DNA from: an uncultured Flavobacteriales bacterium
Lineage (GTDB): Bacteria > Bacteroidota > Bacteroidia > Flavobacteriales_D > Sanyastnellaceae
Direction: 5' to 3'
NCBI GenBank assembly: GCA_937897625.1
Contig: CALCNZ010000396.1
Location: 1 to 5,211, forward strand
Length of the DNA stretch: 5,211 nucleotides
Part shown: positions 1 to 5,211 of the stretch, piece after piece
Layout of the letters: each line of letters starts with the position of its first letter
Position numbering within the stretch: the stretch's first letter is position 1
Notes under the pieces: model-generated
The model's database searches: none
What the model was told of the DNA's origin: nothing
What the model saw: the letters and a program-made list of their open reading frames with translations, nothing else
Translations under genes and position numbers: made by a program

Positions 1-1227
1 GGAAATGTAATAGGCGTAGGTGAGGTATAAAACTGTAGTTCCCAATTCAATGAAAAATCCTTGAACAGTTTTTCCTGCGCCTTCTACGGCAGCAAGTAAA
101 ATGCTGGTTATCGCGAAGATTGAAATTGCAGGAAGGACAATGTACATGCTCTTCACAGTAAGTCGAGTCGTTTCCGCATTGGCGTTAAAAAGATGCGCAA
201 TGCTTTCAGGGTATAACCACAGTCCGTGTGTGAGAATAAGTATGAATGTGAAATTCAGTAGCGCCAGTCTTTTAATGACATGAAAAATTTCCTGACTTCT
301 TTTTTCAGCAAGCAAACCGGAAACATAGGTTTTCGTTGTGCTTGAAAATCCCATGACACTTACCCAAGCGAGCATGTACATGTTGCGGACAATGAATGCG
401 CTTTGAAAAGAGTCTTCGCCTTTCTTTTCAATAAAAGCAAAGAAGATAATCCAGATGCTGAGTGCCACAACCATTTGAAGCATTATGGGAACACCGAGTC
501 TTAGTATTTCTTTGGTGTAATGAAAGGGTACACGATATAAATTGCGGAAGAGTCTTACTTCTTTGTAAACGGTGTGAGAAAGCGTATAGATGAACATAAC
601 CAGGGCAGCTGCTCCTTCACCAATGTTGGTGGCAAGCGCTGCACCGCGAACTTCCAATCTCGGGAAATTTAAATTTCCAAATATGAATAAATAGTCGAAG
701 ACGATTGTGAAAATTGCAACGGTAACGGTGGAGTAGATCATGCTTCGCGTGAGTGCAATTCCCGACCAAAACGATTGAAGCACTTGAATGAAAGTGAAGA
801 AGATGAATCCGTACGCACGTGTCTCGGCAAAGGTTTTCATGTAGTTCCGAGTTTCTTCATCTTCAATACTTCTGTCTAAAAAAGTGGGGATGAAAAAGGC
901 TAAAACTAGAAATTGAATCAAGACGATAAACACGCCAATGAATAATGCGTTCGCAAATACGGTAGGAATTTCTTCGCTTCGTCCTTCACCTCTTTTACGT
1001 GCGATCAATATTTGTGAAGCGTTCGCCAATCCTGCTGAAAGCATGGAAAGCGCAATGTAGATGAGTCCAACGAAACTCACGGCGCTCATAGCCTTTCCGT
1101 TTAATTGCGCCACGAAAAAATTGTCTACAAGCACCACAATGAACTGCACGAATGCGCCCATGCACAGGGGCAGAGCCATTTGCAAAAGAGCTTTGTTGCT
1201 TGCGTTGAGGGCTATTTTTTCAGACAT
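1..1227 (-). CDS. MATE-family multidrug/metabolite efflux transporter, C-terminus cut by window edge
   Basis: This is an inner-membrane antiporter of the MATE (multi antimicrobial extrusion) family. The family exports cationic or aromatic compounds in exchange for H+ or Na+; the substrate here cannot be read from sequence. I translated 409 codons without a stop down to base 1. Two homologous MatE halves are visible, at about residues 12-215 and 235-409. Each opens with a hydrophobic helix after a short amphipathic stretch (ALPLCMGAFVQF near 18-29, GVPIMLQMVVAL near 245-256). The family-typical DYLFIFG...VRGAALAT lies at 178-200 and GAGKT at 383-387. Roughly ten to eleven membrane helices are present. 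MATE proteins are usually about 440-460 residues, so I infer that only the last helix or so is missing. The ATG at 1225..1227 overlaps the end of trmH by 8 bases, suggesting coupled translation. The family call is firm; a polysaccharide-flippase relative of the same MOP superfamily is less likely. Confidence 0.9.
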   Translation of the reverse strand, partial: MSEKIALNASNKALLQMALPLCMGAFVQFIVVLVDNFFVAQLNGKAMSAVSFVGLIYIALSMLSAGLANASQILIARKRGEGRSEEIPTVFANALFIGVFIVLIQFLVLAFFIPTFLDRSIEDEETRNYMKTFAETRAYGFIFFTFIQVLQSFWSGIALTRSMIYSTVTVAIFTIVFDYLFIFGNLNFPRLEVRGAALATNIGEGAAALVMFIYTLSHTVYKEVRLFRNLYRVPFHYTKEILRLGVPIMLQMVVALSIWIIFFAFIEKKGEDSFQSAFIVRNMYMLAWVSVMGFSSTTKTYVSGLLAEKRSQEIFHVIKRLALLNFTFILILTHGLWLYPESIAHLFNANAETTRLTVKSMYIVLPAISIFAITSILLAAVEGAGKTVQGFFIELGTTVLYLTYAYYIS

Positions 1228-1891
1228 GCTGTTTATTCTGCCATTCGGCTTCAATGTGTTTCCACCAATGAATGCTGTGCCGCGCCCATTCGAGTTTAAG
1301 TTCTAATTTTTCTTCATTGTTCAATTGCCAATCAAGAGAACTGCTGCGCAAGTTAGCAGTTAAATGCTGCAACGCAATGCTTGTCGCCGCCGATACATTC
1401 AAGCTTTCGGTAAATCCTTGCATGGGAATGTGCACCAACACATCGGCTTGTTCCACCATGTATTCGCTTGCACCGGAAAGTTCCGTTCCCATAACCAATG
1501 CTGTTTTTTGTGAAAGGTCTAATTCATCGAGAGGGATAGAGTTGCCGTGCAAATGCGTAACGGCCAAGCGATAGCCTTTGCGTTTTAAATCACGAACACA
1601 TTCAACCGTGTTGTTTCGTGTTGAATTGTATCGGTGAAGGGTGAGCCATTTACCGGCTCCTTTAGAAATGCGTTGAAGGTGTTGAAAGGGATTTGTATTC
1701 TCAATGAGATAGCCATCTTGAACTCCGAACGATTCCATGCTTCGAAGAATAGCGCTTGTGTTGTGCGATTGATAGAGATCTTCAAGTACAACAGTTAAAT
1801 ATCTTGTCCGCAAATTTACGACCTCGTCGAAACGCTGCTGTTTGAAGGGGGTAAGCGCTTCACAGAAAAGGTCGTATAATTCTTGACTCAT
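1220..1891 (-). CDS. trmH: tRNA (guanosine-18-2'-O)-methyltransferase, TrmH/SpoU family
   Basis: This is a cytoplasmic SPOUT-class RNA methyltransferase of 223 residues. It probably transfers a methyl group from S-adenosylmethionine to the 2'-OH of G18 in the tRNA D-loop. All three SpoU motifs are present: motif 1 HNTSAILRSMESFG (43-56, with Asn44 and Arg50), motif 2 MGTELSG (134-140, with Glu137) and motif 3 IPMQGFTESLNVSAA (155-169, with Ser163 and Asn165). The spacing of these residues matches the catalytic and knot residues known for Thermus TrmH (N35, R41, E124, S150, N152). TrmH rather than RlmB is favoured by the short N-terminus without an L30e-like substrate-binding domain, and by a C-terminal tail with a Trp-Trp pair (209-210) like that of E. 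coli TrmH (about 229 residues). I prefer the ATG at 1891; a TTG three codons upstream is possible but lies at the end of the HU terminator T-tract. The gene overlaps the downstream MATE gene by 8 bases. Confidence 0.9.
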   Translation of the reverse strand: MSQELYDLFCEALTPFKQQRFDEVVNLRTRYLTVVLEDLYQSHNTSAILRSMESFGVQDGYLIENTNPFQHLQRISKGAGKWLTLHRYNSTRNNTVECVRDLKRKGYRLAVTHLHGNSIPLDELDLSQKTALVMGTELSGASEYMVEQADVLVHIPMQGFTESLNVSAATSIALQHLTANLRSSSLDWQLNNEEKLELKLEWARHSIHWWKHIEAEWQNKQHV

Positions 1892-1898
1892 GGGTTGC

Positions 1899-1930
1899 AA
1901 AAATAAAAAGGGCTGCCGAAGCAGCCCCTT
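1899..1930 (-). terminator. Intrinsic terminator of the HU gene, UUCG tetraloop
   Basis: Read on the minus strand, a GGGCTGC / GCAGCCC stem (1921..1927 with 1910..1916) is closed by a TTCG loop (1917..1920), giving the very stable C(UUCG)G tetraloop. A G-T wobble and two A-T pairs extend the stem to 10 pairs. An 11-base tract of T with a single A follows (1899..1909). It lies 20 bases after the HU stop codon and ends 7 bases before the trmH ATG, so it separates HU from trmH. Confidence 0.88.
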
Positions 1931-1950
1931 ATATTTTTCGAAACTGAAAA

Positions 1951-2223
1951 TTACTTCACTTTAGAAGATAATTCAGCACCAGCTTTGAACTTAACTACTT
2001 TCTTAGCTTTGATAGTGATTTCTTTACCAGTTTGTGGGTTACGTCCTTTACGAGCCGCACGCTTTGAAGTAGAGAAAGAACCGAAACCAACTAGGGCAAC
2101 ACGGTCGTCTTTTTTCAACGCTTTAGTAGTTACTTCGATGAATGCATCTAATGCACGCTTCGAATCAGCTTTGGTAAGCTTAGAAGAAGCTGCGATAGCT
2201 TCAATCAATTCTGCTTTGTTCAT
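1951..2223 (-). CDS. hup: DNA-binding protein HU
   Basis: This is a 90-residue histone-like protein of the HU/IHF family, which binds DNA as a dimer, bends it and organises the nucleoid with little sequence preference. The length is exactly that of typical HU. The start MNKAELIEAIA and the helical N-terminal half (1-40) are classic. GFGSF (46-50) marks the start of the beta saddle. The arm contains RNPQTGKEI (61-69), whose proline intercalates between base pairs in known HU structures. The C-terminus is lysine-rich. The reading frame stays open upstream to an ATG at 2304, but the extra 27 residues do not look like HU and cover the promoter -7 box, so I place the start at 2223. It is monocistronic by its own promoter and terminator. 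HU rather than IHF is favoured by the lack of an extended C-terminal helix, although the two cannot be fully separated by sequence alone. Confidence 0.95.
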   Translation of the reverse strand: MNKAELIEAIAASSKLTKADSKRALDAFIEVTTKALKKDDRVALVGFGSFSTSKRAARKGRNPQTGKEITIKAKKVVKFKAGAELSSKVK

Positions 2224-2247
2224 TTTGTTTTGGTTTTTATTAATTAA

Positions 2248-2271
2248 ACATTTGTTTGTTATTCCAAATGT
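2248..2271. repeat. Short inverted repeat across the HU -7 box and predicted start
   Basis: ACATTTG (2248..2254) and CAAATGT (2265..2271) form a perfect 7-base inverted repeat with a 10-base spacer. The right arm is most of the -7 box and the left arm lies in the predicted leader. It could be a repressor or autoregulatory site, but in AT-rich DNA a 7-base pair of arms may arise by chance. Confidence 0.35.
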
Positions 2272-2297
2272 AAAAGAAGCTCTTTCTAATTCGCAAG
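2265..2297 (-). promoter_or_regulatory. HU promoter, Bacteroidota sigma-A type
   Basis: On the minus strand, TACATTTG (2265..2272) matches the Bacteroidota -7 consensus TAnnTTTG at every fixed base. CTTG (2294..2297) supplies a -33 TTG, with 21 bases between the TTG and the -7 box, inside the known 17-23 range. I infer a transcription start near 2258-2260 and an A-rich leader of about 35 bases. The leader has no Shine-Dalgarno sequence, which is usual in this phylum. Confidence 0.72.
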
Positions 2298-2402
2298 TAA
2301 ACACTGAGGATTTTTGTCAATTTGTTGAAAAAAGCGCGTTGTTGTTCATAACCACGAGGTTTTCGCTCTGAAGTGCCTTGATTTACTCGCTTCTAGCGCA
2401 TG
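2298..2402. other. Intergenic remainder between the HU promoter and the permease terminator, nothing recognised
   Basis: About 100 bases separate the HU -33 element from the permease terminator. I see no convincing gene, tRNA, repeat or further promoter here. It may hold upstream control sequence for HU, but nothing specific supports that. Confidence 0.5.
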
Positions 2403-2428
2403 AAAAAGCCCACCGAAGTGGGCTTTTT
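2403..2428 (-). terminator. Strong intrinsic terminator of the permease gene, UUCG tetraloop
   Basis: A perfect 11-base stem pairs AAAAAGCCCAC (2403..2413) with GTGGGCTTTTT (2418..2428). On the minus strand the loop is TTCG closed by C-G, again the stable UUCG tetraloop, followed by five T. It sits 20 bases after the permease stop codon. The symmetric A and T tracts mean it could also stop plus-strand transcription. The HU terminator has the same loop, but the stem sequences differ, so this is not a copied repeat. Confidence 0.9.
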
Positions 2429-2448
2429 GGATCTAATAAATAATTTGA

Positions 2449-3765
2449 TTAGTTTATTTTTCGTTTTCCAATAATGAAATAAACGATTGCTCCAATTGGA
2501 ATTACCATAAGTCCGAAGTAGGCTGCAGGATCATCGCTCAATGCATTCTTTACAATAAACCAAGCCACTACTGCAATGAACAGAACAGGTAAAACTGGAT
2601 AAAGCGGTGATTTAAAAATACCATCTGTTTGCCCCATTTTTTTCATTCTGAAAATAAATATTCCTGAGCACGCCATAGCGAGGAAGAACCATTCGGTAAT
2701 GGTAACATACGTATACAACGCTTCGAATTTTCCCCAAACGAAAATGAGTACAATGGCCCAAGCCGATTGCAAGAGAATGGCATTAACCGGTACTCCGAAT
2801 TTGGGATGTGATTTTCCAAATGCTTCAAAGAACAATCCTTCGTTCGACATTTGCTGAACAATGCGTGGTGTTGCCAAAACGTAAAGACCTGCGCAGCCAA
2901 ATACAGAAAGTGCAATTAAAATGGAAACGGCGAAAGATCCGCCAGGAACAACTTTTTCTAGCGCATCGGCAGCAAGTGTTTTGCTGTTTTGAATTTCTTC
3001 AATGCTCAACACATTCATATATCCAATGCTAACAAGAACATATGAAAGGGTTACTACCAGGGTTCCTAGAATTAATGCGAGAGGCACATTGCGCTTCGGA
3101 TTTTCGGCTTCGTTCGTAACGAAGCTCGCATAGTGCCAACCGGTGTAAGACCAAAGCACACCAACAAAGGCTTTCGCCCATCCAAATCCTTGTGCTTTTT
3201 CATTGGTGAATATTTCAGATACTGAGATGCTATTGTCAAAGATGTGATTCGTTCCCAAGAAAAGAAGAAGAATAAGCAAACCGTAGATGCCAATAATTTT
3301 CAAGACGGTTGAAACGTTTGCAAACCATTTTGAGCTGCTCAAGCTAAACATGTTGAACAACGTGAGAATGACTATAGACACAGCGGCGACAACAGGTAGA
3401 AGTGTGTCTGAGAATCCAATTATTTTCTGCGAGTAATCTGCGAACACGACAATGAGCGCTGCAATGGTTCCAGATGAAACAACCGTTAACAAGCACCATC
3501 CGTATAAGAAAGCGGGCAACGGGCCGAAGGCTTCCTTCAAATAGGTATAAATTCCTCCACCTTTTGGAAAGCGCCCGCCCATCTCTGCATAAACCAAAGC
3601 TCCAATGAGCGATACAACTCCTCCTGCAATCCAGAGTATGGTCATCCACATCGGATCAGGCACTTCTTTCGCAATGCTTGTAGGAGTTTTAAAAATACCT
3701 GAACCAATGGTACTGCCTATGGCAATCATGGTTAATGCGAAAAGCGAGAGTCCTTTTTTATTCAT
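2449..3765 (-). CDS. APC-superfamily amino-acid permease or exchanger (LAT/SteT-like)
   Basis: This is an inner-membrane amino-acid transporter of 438 residues with about 12 membrane helices (approximately 8-27, 40-60, 82-110, 122-142, 151-170, 196-213, 228-250, 278-300, 325-344, 348-372, 388-405, 416-433). The first helix carries the family hallmark GSTIGSGIF (17-25), the unwound segment that holds the substrate amino and carboxyl groups in known LeuT-fold structures. The loop GGRFPKGGGIYTYLKEAFGP (63-82) and the helix-6 region GWHYASFVTNEAENPKRNVP (209-228) are also typical. The closest named relatives by pattern are the LAT/SteT-type exchangers; the substrate is not determinable. The frame is open upstream to 3894, but the extra 43 residues are not APC-like, cross the promoter and overlap the divergent gene, so I start at ATG 3765. 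It has its own promoter and terminator, so it is probably monocistronic. It does not share an operon with dapA despite being a near neighbour. Confidence 0.9.
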   Translation of the reverse strand: MNKKGLSLFALTMIAIGSTIGSGIFKTPTSIAKEVPDPMWMTILWIAGGVVSLIGALVYAEMGGRFPKGGGIYTYLKEAFGPLPAFLYGWCLLTVVSSGTIAALIVVFADYSQKIIGFSDTLLPVVAAVSIVILTLFNMFSLSSSKWFANVSTVLKIIGIYGLLILLLFLGTNHIFDNSISVSEIFTNEKAQGFGWAKAFVGVLWSYTGWHYASFVTNEAENPKRNVPLALILGTLVVTLSYVLVSIGYMNVLSIEEIQNSKTLAADALEKVVPGGSFAVSILIALSVFGCAGLYVLATPRIVQQMSNEGLFFEAFGKSHPKFGVPVNAILLQSAWAIVLIFVWGKFEALYTYVTITEWFFLAMACSGIFIFRMKKMGQTDGIFKSPLYPVLPVLFIAVVAWFIVKNALSDDPAAYFGLMVIPIGAIVYFIIGKRKIN

Positions 3766-3783
3766 ATTTCGAGTTGAGAGGTT

Positions 3784-3818
3784 CAAATATATTTCGCTTT
3801 TAAGCACCGACGTTCGAA
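3784..3818 (-). promoter_or_regulatory. Permease promoter
   Basis: On the minus strand, TATATTTG (3784..3791) fits the Bacteroidota -7 consensus TAnnTTTG exactly. It lies 18 bases before the permease ATG, so the predicted leader is only about 12 bases. The -33 element is poor: the best candidate is TTCG (3815..3818) at a spacing of 23 bases. That TTCG is half of the palindrome TTCGAA (3813..3818), whose other strand can serve the divergent promoter. Confidence 0.6.
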
Positions 3819-3843
3819 ATATAGAAAAGTGTTCGTAAATTTG
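3813..3843 (+). promoter_or_regulatory. Promoter of the 184-residue gene and dapA, possibly leaderless
   Basis: TAAATTTG (3836..3843) matches the -7 consensus TAnnTTTG at every fixed base. TTCG (3813..3816) is a weak -33 candidate at a 19-base spacing. The -7 box ends only 5 bases before the ATG at 3849. Starts usually fall about 5-6 bases after this box, so transcription would begin at or beside the A of the start codon, giving an mRNA with essentially no leader. Confidence 0.6.
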
Positions 3844-3848
3844 TAAGA

Positions 3849-4403
3849 ATGAAGTTCGTAGAAAAGATAAAATTGTCTGCAGGTCGACGTGCACTGGGTA
3901 AGATGCCCGATGTGACGCGTGCGCGTTCAGGTTCCAATTTTCACGATGCTCAGTCCATTGGTATTTTGTACGTAGACAATGATGAGCGCTACTTCAACAA
4001 AATCAAGGCTTTTGCAAAATATTTGAAAGATAAGTTTGGCGTTCGTCATGTGAAGTGTGTTGGCTTTGTTAACGATACAGGAAAGAATTTGCCCATTTGG
4101 CAATCGCAAAAATTAGAGTTTGAATATTTTACTAAAGATGATTTGAATTGGTATTTGCGTCCCGTTCAAAACGTTTCGAAGTTCATTAAGGAAGATTTTG
4201 ATATTCTAATCGACTTGACACACGGAGATCACATTCCTTTGAATTTTATTTTCAAGGAAAGCAAAGCCAAGATGAAAGTAGGCCTTCGCGATTCGAGAGC
4301 TGCTCGTCAGTGCGACCTTATGATTGACCTTGGAGACAATCCGACGATTGATAAGTACCTGCAAAATCTGGATGTGTATTTAAGTAATCCGCAAATAAAA
4401 TAA
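3849..4403 (+). CDS. Conserved hypothetical protein upstream of dapA (resembles DUF6913 family)
   Basis: The function is unknown. The protein has 184 residues, no signal peptide and no membrane helix, so it is probably cytoplasmic. A basic N-terminus (3-27, many Lys and Arg) precedes what reads as alternating strands and helices: SIGILYVDND (36-45), a helix at 47-63, RHVKCVGFVND (66-76), then EDFDILIDLTHGDHIPLNFIFKES (115-138) and AKMKVGLRD (140-148). The DILIDLTHGDHIPL segment, with its Asp-rich strand end and a His-Gly-Asp-His stretch (125-128), is the most distinctive motif. From memory this pattern fits the Bacteroidota-restricted DUF6913 family often found beside dapA; I could not check this. 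The stop codon is 2 bases before the dapA ATG, so both are surely co-transcribed. A role tied to lysine or cell-wall precursor synthesis is a guess from context only. The ATG is supported by the -7 box 5 bases upstream, which leaves no room for an earlier start. Confidence 0.85.
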   Translation: MKFVEKIKLSAGRRALGKMPDVTRARSGSNFHDAQSIGILYVDNDERYFNKIKAFAKYLKDKFGVRHVKCVGFVNDTGKNLPIWQSQKLEFEYFTKDDLNWYLRPVQNVSKFIKEDFDILIDLTHGDHIPLNFIFKESKAKMKVGLRDSRAARQCDLMIDLGDNPTIDKYLQNLDVYLSNPQIK

Positions 4404-4405
4404 CA

Positions 4406-5211
4406 ATGAGAGAGAAGTTGAGAGGATTAGGTGTGGCCATGGTTACGCCTTTTCGAAAAGACGGTTCAGTAGATTTCGCTGGACTGAAAAAGTTAACTGC
4501 GCATTTAATTGAAGGCGGTGCAGATTATTTAGTGGTTCAAGGAACCACAGGGGAATCGGTAACATTGTCGAAAGAAGAAAAGCAAGAAGTTTTAGACGCC
4601 GTGCTTGAGGCCAACAACGGAACTAAACCAATAGTTTTAGGTTTAGGTGGAAACAATACCTACGAATTGGTTCAACAATTAAGCAGATTAGATACAGACG
4701 GAATTGATGCAATTTTATCTGTTACGCCTTACTACAACAAGCCTACTCAAAACGGATTGGTAGAGCATTACAAAGCATTGAGCGAGGCGAGTAAAATTCC
4801 GATTGTATTGTACAACGTTCCAGGAAGAACTTCTGTTAACATGTTGCCAGACACAGTAGCTCGCATTGCCTTTGAATGCAAGAACATCATTGGTATCAAA
4901 GAGGCGAGTGGAAGCGTTGAGCAAATCATGAATGTGATCAACGTCACTCCGAAAGAATTTATGGTAATCAGTGGCGACGACGCATTGACTTTGCCGCTTT
5001 TGTCTGCTGGTTGCGACGGTGTAATCTCTGTTGTTGGAAATGCTTTCCCGAAAGAGTTTTCTCAAATGATTCACGCAGCGTTGAATAACAACTACGAAGA
5101 GGCGAGAGCCATTCATTACAAGCTATTGGATTTAATTCATTTGTTATTCGCCGAAGGAAATCCAGCAGGAATCAAAGAAGTGCTTGCTCACCTAGATATC
5201 TGTGAAAACTA
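4406..5211 (+). CDS. dapA: 4-hydroxy-tetrahydrodipicolinate synthase, C-terminus cut by window edge
   Basis: This cytoplasmic TIM-barrel enzyme condenses pyruvate with L-aspartate semialdehyde, the first committed step to diaminopimelate (peptidoglycan) and lysine. 268 complete codons are present of about 290 expected, so roughly 25 C-terminal residues are missing. The Schiff-base lysine is Lys165 in GIKEAS (163-168). The proton-relay residues are Thr48 in GTTGE (46-50), Tyr136 in YNVPGRT (136-142) and Tyr110 in TPYYNKP (107-113). Arg141 would bind the semialdehyde carboxylate. GVISVVGN follows in the second half of the barrel. GTTGE and the Tyr-Tyr pair favour DapA over the related N-acetylneuraminate lyase and keto-deoxy sugar aldolases. 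The ATG at 4406 is 2 bases after the upstream stop codon, with no Shine-Dalgarno sequence; the A-rich context is usual for the phylum. It shares the promoter of the upstream 184-residue gene, as no separate -7 box was seen between them. Confidence 0.96.
   Translation, partial: MREKLRGLGVAMVTPFRKDGSVDFAGLKKLTAHLIEGGADYLVVQGTTGESVTLSKEEKQEVLDAVLEANNGTKPIVLGLGGNNTYELVQQLSRLDTDGIDAILSVTPYYNKPTQNGLVEHYKALSEASKIPIVLYNVPGRTSVNMLPDTVARIAFECKNIIGIKEASGSVEQIMNVINVTPKEFMVISGDDALTLPLLSAGCDGVISVVGNAFPKEFSQMIHAALNNNYEEARAIHYKLLDLIHLLFAEGNPAGIKEVLAHLDICEN

Noticed and set aside
1061..1574. Overlapping plus-strand open frames across the MATE/trmH junction
   Set aside because: They are antisense to two well-supported genes, with no recognisable domain and no initiation signals.
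1892..1900. TTG start for trmH three codons upstream of the ATG
   Set aside because: It overlaps the end of the HU terminator T-tract and adds nothing conserved; the ATG at 1891 is the simpler choice.
2224..2304. 27-residue N-terminal extension of HU from an upstream in-frame ATG
   Set aside because: The extension is unlike HU and contains the -7 box TACATTTG; starting at 2223 gives the standard 90-residue protein.
1985..2371. Plus-strand open frame of 128 codons opposite HU
   Set aside because: It is antisense to HU codons, crosses the HU promoter, has no -7 box of its own and resembles no family.
2585..3649. Alternative-frame open frames inside the permease gene, both strands
   Set aside because: They are frame shadows of a membrane protein; the hydrophobic permease frame carries all the recognisable motifs.
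3766..3894. 43-residue N-terminal extension of the permease
   Set aside because: It spans the promoter, overlaps the divergent gene by 46 bases and is not similar to APC proteins; the ATG at 3765 precedes the normal first helix.
4715..5116. Minus-strand open frame of 133 codons opposite dapA
   Set aside because: It is a shadow of the strongly supported dapA frame, with a low-complexity, unconvincing translation and no promoter seen.
1..5211. CRISPR array, insertion sequence, tRNA/rRNA, riboswitch or defence system
   Set aside because: I looked for spaced direct repeats, transposase motifs, cloverleaf or riboswitch-like leaders (including upstream of dapA, where a lysine riboswitch might be expected) and found none; the dapA operon has essentially no leader to hold one.

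Overview
The window looks like ordinary chromosomal housekeeping DNA from a member of the Bacteroidota, probably Flavobacteriia-like. Three things point there. Upstream of three genes I see 8-base elements that fit the phylum's -7 promoter box TAnnTTTG exactly. No start codon has a convincing Shine-Dalgarno sequence. The small gene fused in operon with dapA resembles a conserved Bacteroidota family. Base composition is moderately AT-rich by eye. The genus cannot be named from this sequence.

Layout. From the left edge to about 3765 every gene is on the minus strand, read right to left: an APC-superfamily amino-acid permease (2449..3765), the DNA-bending protein HU (1951..2223), a TrmH-type tRNA 2'-O-methyltransferase (1220..1891) and a MATE-family efflux transporter that runs off the left edge (1..1227). 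From 3849 to the right edge the genes are on the plus strand: an uncharacterised 184-residue protein (3849..4403), then dapA, 4-hydroxy-tetrahydrodipicolinate synthase (4406 to the right edge, lacking its C-terminus). The permease and the 184-residue gene diverge from an 83-base promoter region.

Transcription units. The permease ends in a strong intrinsic terminator (2403..2428). HU has its own promoter (2265..2297) and terminator (1899..1930). trmH and the MATE gene overlap by 8 bases and are probably translationally coupled. The HU terminator ends only 7 bases before the trmH start codon, so how trmH is transcribed is an open question. The 184-residue gene and dapA are 2 bases apart, and their -7 box is so close to the ATG that the mRNA may be leaderless.

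Functionally the genes cover amino-acid uptake or exchange, nucleoid architecture, tRNA modification, drug or metabolite export and lysine/diaminopimelate synthesis. I found no mobile element, CRISPR array, RNA gene, defence system or other clearly new system. The items most worth a second look are the uncharacterised dapA partner and the compact regulatory architecture (shared divergent promoter core, possible leaderless mRNA, terminator abutting trmH).
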